A stretch of DNA of 64,000 nt from Nostoc sp. CHAB 5824 (lineage in GTDB: Bacteria; Cyanobacteriota; Cyanobacteriia; Cyanobacteriales; Nostocaceae): positions 1-64,000 of the forward strand of contig NZ_JAIVFT010000019.1 in the NCBI RefSeq assembly GCF_020829665.1, written 5' to 3'. Shown here piece after piece: positions 61,787-64,000 of this stretch. Positions within the stretch are counted from its first letter, which is position 1. Each line of letters starts with the position of its first letter. The position numbers and the translations under genes were made by a program. The notes beneath the pieces are model-generated. The model did no database searches, was not told the origin of the DNA, and was given only the letters and a program-made list of their open reading frames with translations.

Positions 61787-63124
61787 TTAGCTAGGACTCG
61801 TAAACAGCCAGCTTGAAATAGTTTGCAATAATAGCCAAGCATTTAAACTGCCTATAAAAATCGCTACTAACCACGATAAAATCTGCAACCATAAAGGATT
61901 GACGAACTCACCCATTAAATGTTTATTGCTTGTAAACATTACTAACGGCACTACGGCAAATGATAGCTGTAAACTCAAAATGACTTGACTTAAAATTAGT
62001 AAGCCACTTGTACTCTTTTCTCCCAAAAGCATAATTGAAATTAATGCTGGGATAATCGCAATTAATCTAGTTACTAACCTACGTAACCAAGGTTTTAGGC
62101 GCAGATTCAAAAAGCCTTCCATGACAATTTGCCCTGCTAAAGTGGCGGTAAGGGTTGAACTTTGCCCGGAAGCAAGTAATGCCAAGCCAAAAATTGCACT
62201 GGCGGCATTCACACCCAATAAGGGAGAGAGCAATTTATAAGCATCTTGAATTTCTGCAATATCCTGATAACCAGAAAAATGAAAAGTGGCAGCAGCAATA
62301 ATCAAAATTGCTGAGTTGATAAACAAGGCAAAACATAAAGCAACTGTAGAATCGATTGTGCTAAACTTAATAGCTTCCCATTTCTTTTCAGATGTTGATT
62401 CCCAATCCCGCGTCTGCACGATTGATGAGTGCAGATACAAGTTATGTGGCATCACCGTTGCCCCCAAAATGCCAATAGCAATGTAGAGCATTTCTGGGTT
62501 CTGCACAATTTCTATTTTGGGAACATATCCTAATAAAACTCCGCCCAAATCAGGATGCGAAAAGATGATTTCTGCTGCAAAGCAGATGCCTACAGTTGCT
62601 ACCAACAAGATTACCAAAGCTTCTGTATAGCGAAAGCCTTTATTTTGTAGCATTAATAATACAATTACATCTAGAGCTGTTATACACACGCCCCAACTCA
62701 GGGGAATGCCAAAAAGCAGTTGCAGCGCGATCGCACTTCCCAGAACTTCCGCTAAGTCACAAGCTGCGATCGCTATCTCACAAAGTACCCATAACCCGAA
62801 GTTGACACGCGGGCTGAAGTGATCTCGACAAGCCTGCGCTAAATCTCGCCCCGTTGCTACTCCCAACCGTACACACAGCGATTGCATTAAAATCGCCATC
62901 AAGTTGGAAAGCATAATCACTGTTAGCAACGCATAACCAAATTTAGCCCCACCAGCTAAGTCAGTCGCCCAGTTACCAGGATCTATATACCCTACAGATA
63001 CGAGGTATCCTGGCCCTCCATAAGCTAGCATCTTGCGCCAGATGCTTTTGGTGTTAGGAATCCTAATGCTGCGGTGAACTTCTTTTAGACTGGGTTTCCT
63101 AATGGATTTTTCTGGAAAGGGCAT
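61787..63124 (-). CDS. mntH: Nramp-family divalent metal transporter (MntH)
   Basis: 445 residues, eleven to twelve membrane helices. The metal-binding DPGNWATDLAGGAKFGYALL (TM1) and MPHNLYLHSSIVQTR (TM6) motifs are intact, plus LLASGQSSTLTATLAGQIVM. Nramp proteins import Mn2+ and Fe2+ with protons; manganese is in high demand for photosystem II. It is divergent from a P-type metal ATPase gene, so the 248-bp gap probably carries both promoters. Confidence 0.93.
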   Translation of the reverse strand: MPFPEKSIRKPSLKEVHRSIRIPNTKSIWRKMLAYGGPGYLVSVGYIDPGNWATDLAGGAKFGYALLTVIMLSNLMAILMQSLCVRLGVATGRDLAQACRDHFSPRVNFGLWVLCEIAIAACDLAEVLGSAIALQLLFGIPLSWGVCITALDVIVLLMLQNKGFRYTEALVILLVATVGICFAAEIIFSHPDLGGVLLGYVPKIEIVQNPEMLYIAIGILGATVMPHNLYLHSSIVQTRDWESTSEKKWEAIKFSTIDSTVALCFALFINSAILIIAAATFHFSGYQDIAEIQDAYKLLSPLLGVNAASAIFGLALLASGQSSTLTATLAGQIVMEGFLNLRLKPWLRRLVTRLIAIIPALISIMLLGEKSTSGLLILSQVILSLQLSFAVVPLVMFTSNKHLMGEFVNPLWLQILSWLVAIFIGSLNAWLLLQTISSWLFTSPS

Positions 63125-63320
63125 TTGTTTACACTCTCAAGTTTTCATAATTTTTTCATAATCTTTGCTCACACTGACAAAAATAGCTATCTTCACTAGG
63201 TTACAAATCTTGATATTTACTAAATATTAGTAGAAAAAGTCAACAATCAACCTAATTTATATATTGATATGATTCTCGTTCCTAAATTATCAACTTGTAA
63301 AAACTTCTTTTTTTCATTAC

Positions 63321-63347
63321 ATTTGATGAAAGGCTTATATATCAAAT
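63321..63347. promoter_or_regulatory. inverted repeat in the mntH/ATPase divergent promoter
   Basis: ATTTGAT (63321-63327) and ATCAAAT (63341-63347), a perfect 7-bp inverted repeat with 13-base spacer, 26 bases before the ATPase start. Candidate operator for a metal regulator; it does not match the SmtB/ZiaR consensus closely. Confidence 0.3.
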
Positions 63348-63372
63348 AACTTACTAGCCTCAACAAAAAAAA

Positions 63373-64000
63373 ATGAAGCAAAAATTACATTCAGAATCTT
63401 CAGGTTGTTGCAACTGCGAACATGACCATCAGGAGAATCATAACCATGTTCATAATCATGATGAAAATCATAATCATGACCACAGTGGGGAATTCAATCT
63501 GAAAAATGAGGTATTGCCTTTGATAGTAATTTTCAGTTTATATGCACCAGGTGTAATTTTTGAAAATCAATTACACAATACATTTTATTCAATAGGTGAA
63601 TATCTGGTTTTCATCCCTGCCTATTTATTAAGTGGATGGAGTGTTTTAAAAACTGCTGGGCACAATATACTTAGAGGTAGAGTATTTGATGAAACATTTT
63701 TGATGGTAGTAGCGACACTAGGGGCGATCGCAATTCATAAATTACCCGAAGCTGTCGGAGTCATGTTATTTTATAAAATAGGGGAATTGTTTCAGGATAT
63801 TGCCGTTAGTCGTTCCCGTAATTCCATCAAAGCTTTATTAGAAGTACGTCCAGACTATGCCAATATTGAAACAAAGGGAGAATTAAAAAAAGTATCCCCA
63901 AAGACAATAAATATTGGAGATATTATCGTCGTAAAACCTGGAGAAAAGATTCCTTTAGATGGTGAGATTATAGATGGGAATTCGCAAGTTGATACATCTG
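63373..64000 (+). CDS. P-type heavy-metal-transporting ATPase, N-terminal part
   Basis: The first 209 residues are present; the gene runs off the right edge. The N-terminus has a metal-binding region with CCNCEHDH and a run of histidines (NHVHNHDENHNHDH) in place of a normal CxxC domain. Then TM helices with VFDETFLMVVATLGAIAIHK, GELFQDIAVSRSRNSIKALL and the start of the actuator domain (PKTINIGDIIVVKPGEKIPL, ending DTS). This pattern fits Zn2+/Cd2+/Co2+ exporters (ZntA/CadA/ZiaA group). Substrate is uncertain without the rest. Confidence 0.85.
   Translation, partial: MKQKLHSESSGCCNCEHDHQENHNHVHNHDENHNHDHSGEFNLKNEVLPLIVIFSLYAPGVIFENQLHNTFYSIGEYLVFIPAYLLSGWSVLKTAGHNILRGRVFDETFLMVVATLGAIAIHKLPEAVGVMLFYKIGELFQDIAVSRSRNSIKALLEVRPDYANIETKGELKKVSPKTINIGDIIVVKPGEKIPLDGEIIDGNSQVDTS

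Noticed and set aside
1..64000. tRNA genes
   Set aside because: I looked for the T-arm GGTTCGAATCC-type sequence with a matching acceptor stem in the gaps and found none. A scan with a tRNA finder would be decisive.

Overview
The window reads as chromosomal DNA from a filamentous, heterocyst-forming cyanobacterium of the Nostoc/Anabaena type. The octamer GCGATCGC (HIP1) is scattered throughout. There is a full-length hetR, a psaK gene, the cyanobacterial alkane pair (acyl-ACP reductase and aldehyde-deformylating oxygenase), pipX-pipY-sepF-proC, and the usual dispersed short repeats of Nostoc. The species call is inference; no database was consulted. No rRNA, tRNA or CRISPR array was seen.

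Region 1-16 kb is mixed core and accessory DNA: a shortened phosphodiester glycosidase, an alpha/beta-hydrolase-like protein, an MFS exporter, acetolactate synthase (ilvB) with a C-terminal zinc ribbon, a tandemly duplicated Rpn-family remnant, an xisH/xisI pair, a TerB-like acidic protein, a DD-carboxypeptidase, a GNAT acetyltransferase, an HTH/PIN toxin-antitoxin pair, a zinc alcohol dehydrogenase, a 21-bp minisatellite, the first of three related MITEs, and a PiT phosphate transporter. Region 16-25 kb holds a coiled-coil/EamA transporter, a 1.85-kb gene-free stretch leading into hetR (with a perfect GTAN8TAC site near the start), two duplicated RTX-type genes, a WD40 fragment and an exported repeat protein. 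Region 25-29 kb has rpsD, moaA, a DUF3102-like protein, a ParD-like remnant and a brnTA module.

Region 29-38 kb is the most unusual part. All genes run on the minus strand. Two large two-partner-secretion (filamentous haemagglutinin-like) proteins are interleaved with four short proteins that end in cysteine-rich tails. Two of these carry a Sec signal copied from the haemagglutinin type. The other two carry a soluble helical leader. The set looks like two copies of one module, set among HIP1-rich repeats and MITEs. I consider this the best candidate for an undescribed system.

Region 38-48 kb carries an orphan sugar ABC permease, then ado-aar-accA-SDR-folE (acyl-ACP/alkane and folate functions), trpF, psaK with a truncated second psaK, an M50/CBS membrane protease and an alpha/beta hydrolase. 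Region 48.4-50.2 kb is a decayed ISL3-family element that also encloses a four-helix-bundle gene. Region 50-61 kb is a core run: der, an EcfT-type permease, a chorismate-using synthase with low-complexity inserts, pipX-pipY, sepF, proC and a large Ski2-like helicase. The right end has a small secreted cysteine protein, an Nramp (MntH) transporter and the start of a divergent His-rich P-type metal ATPase cut by the window edge.
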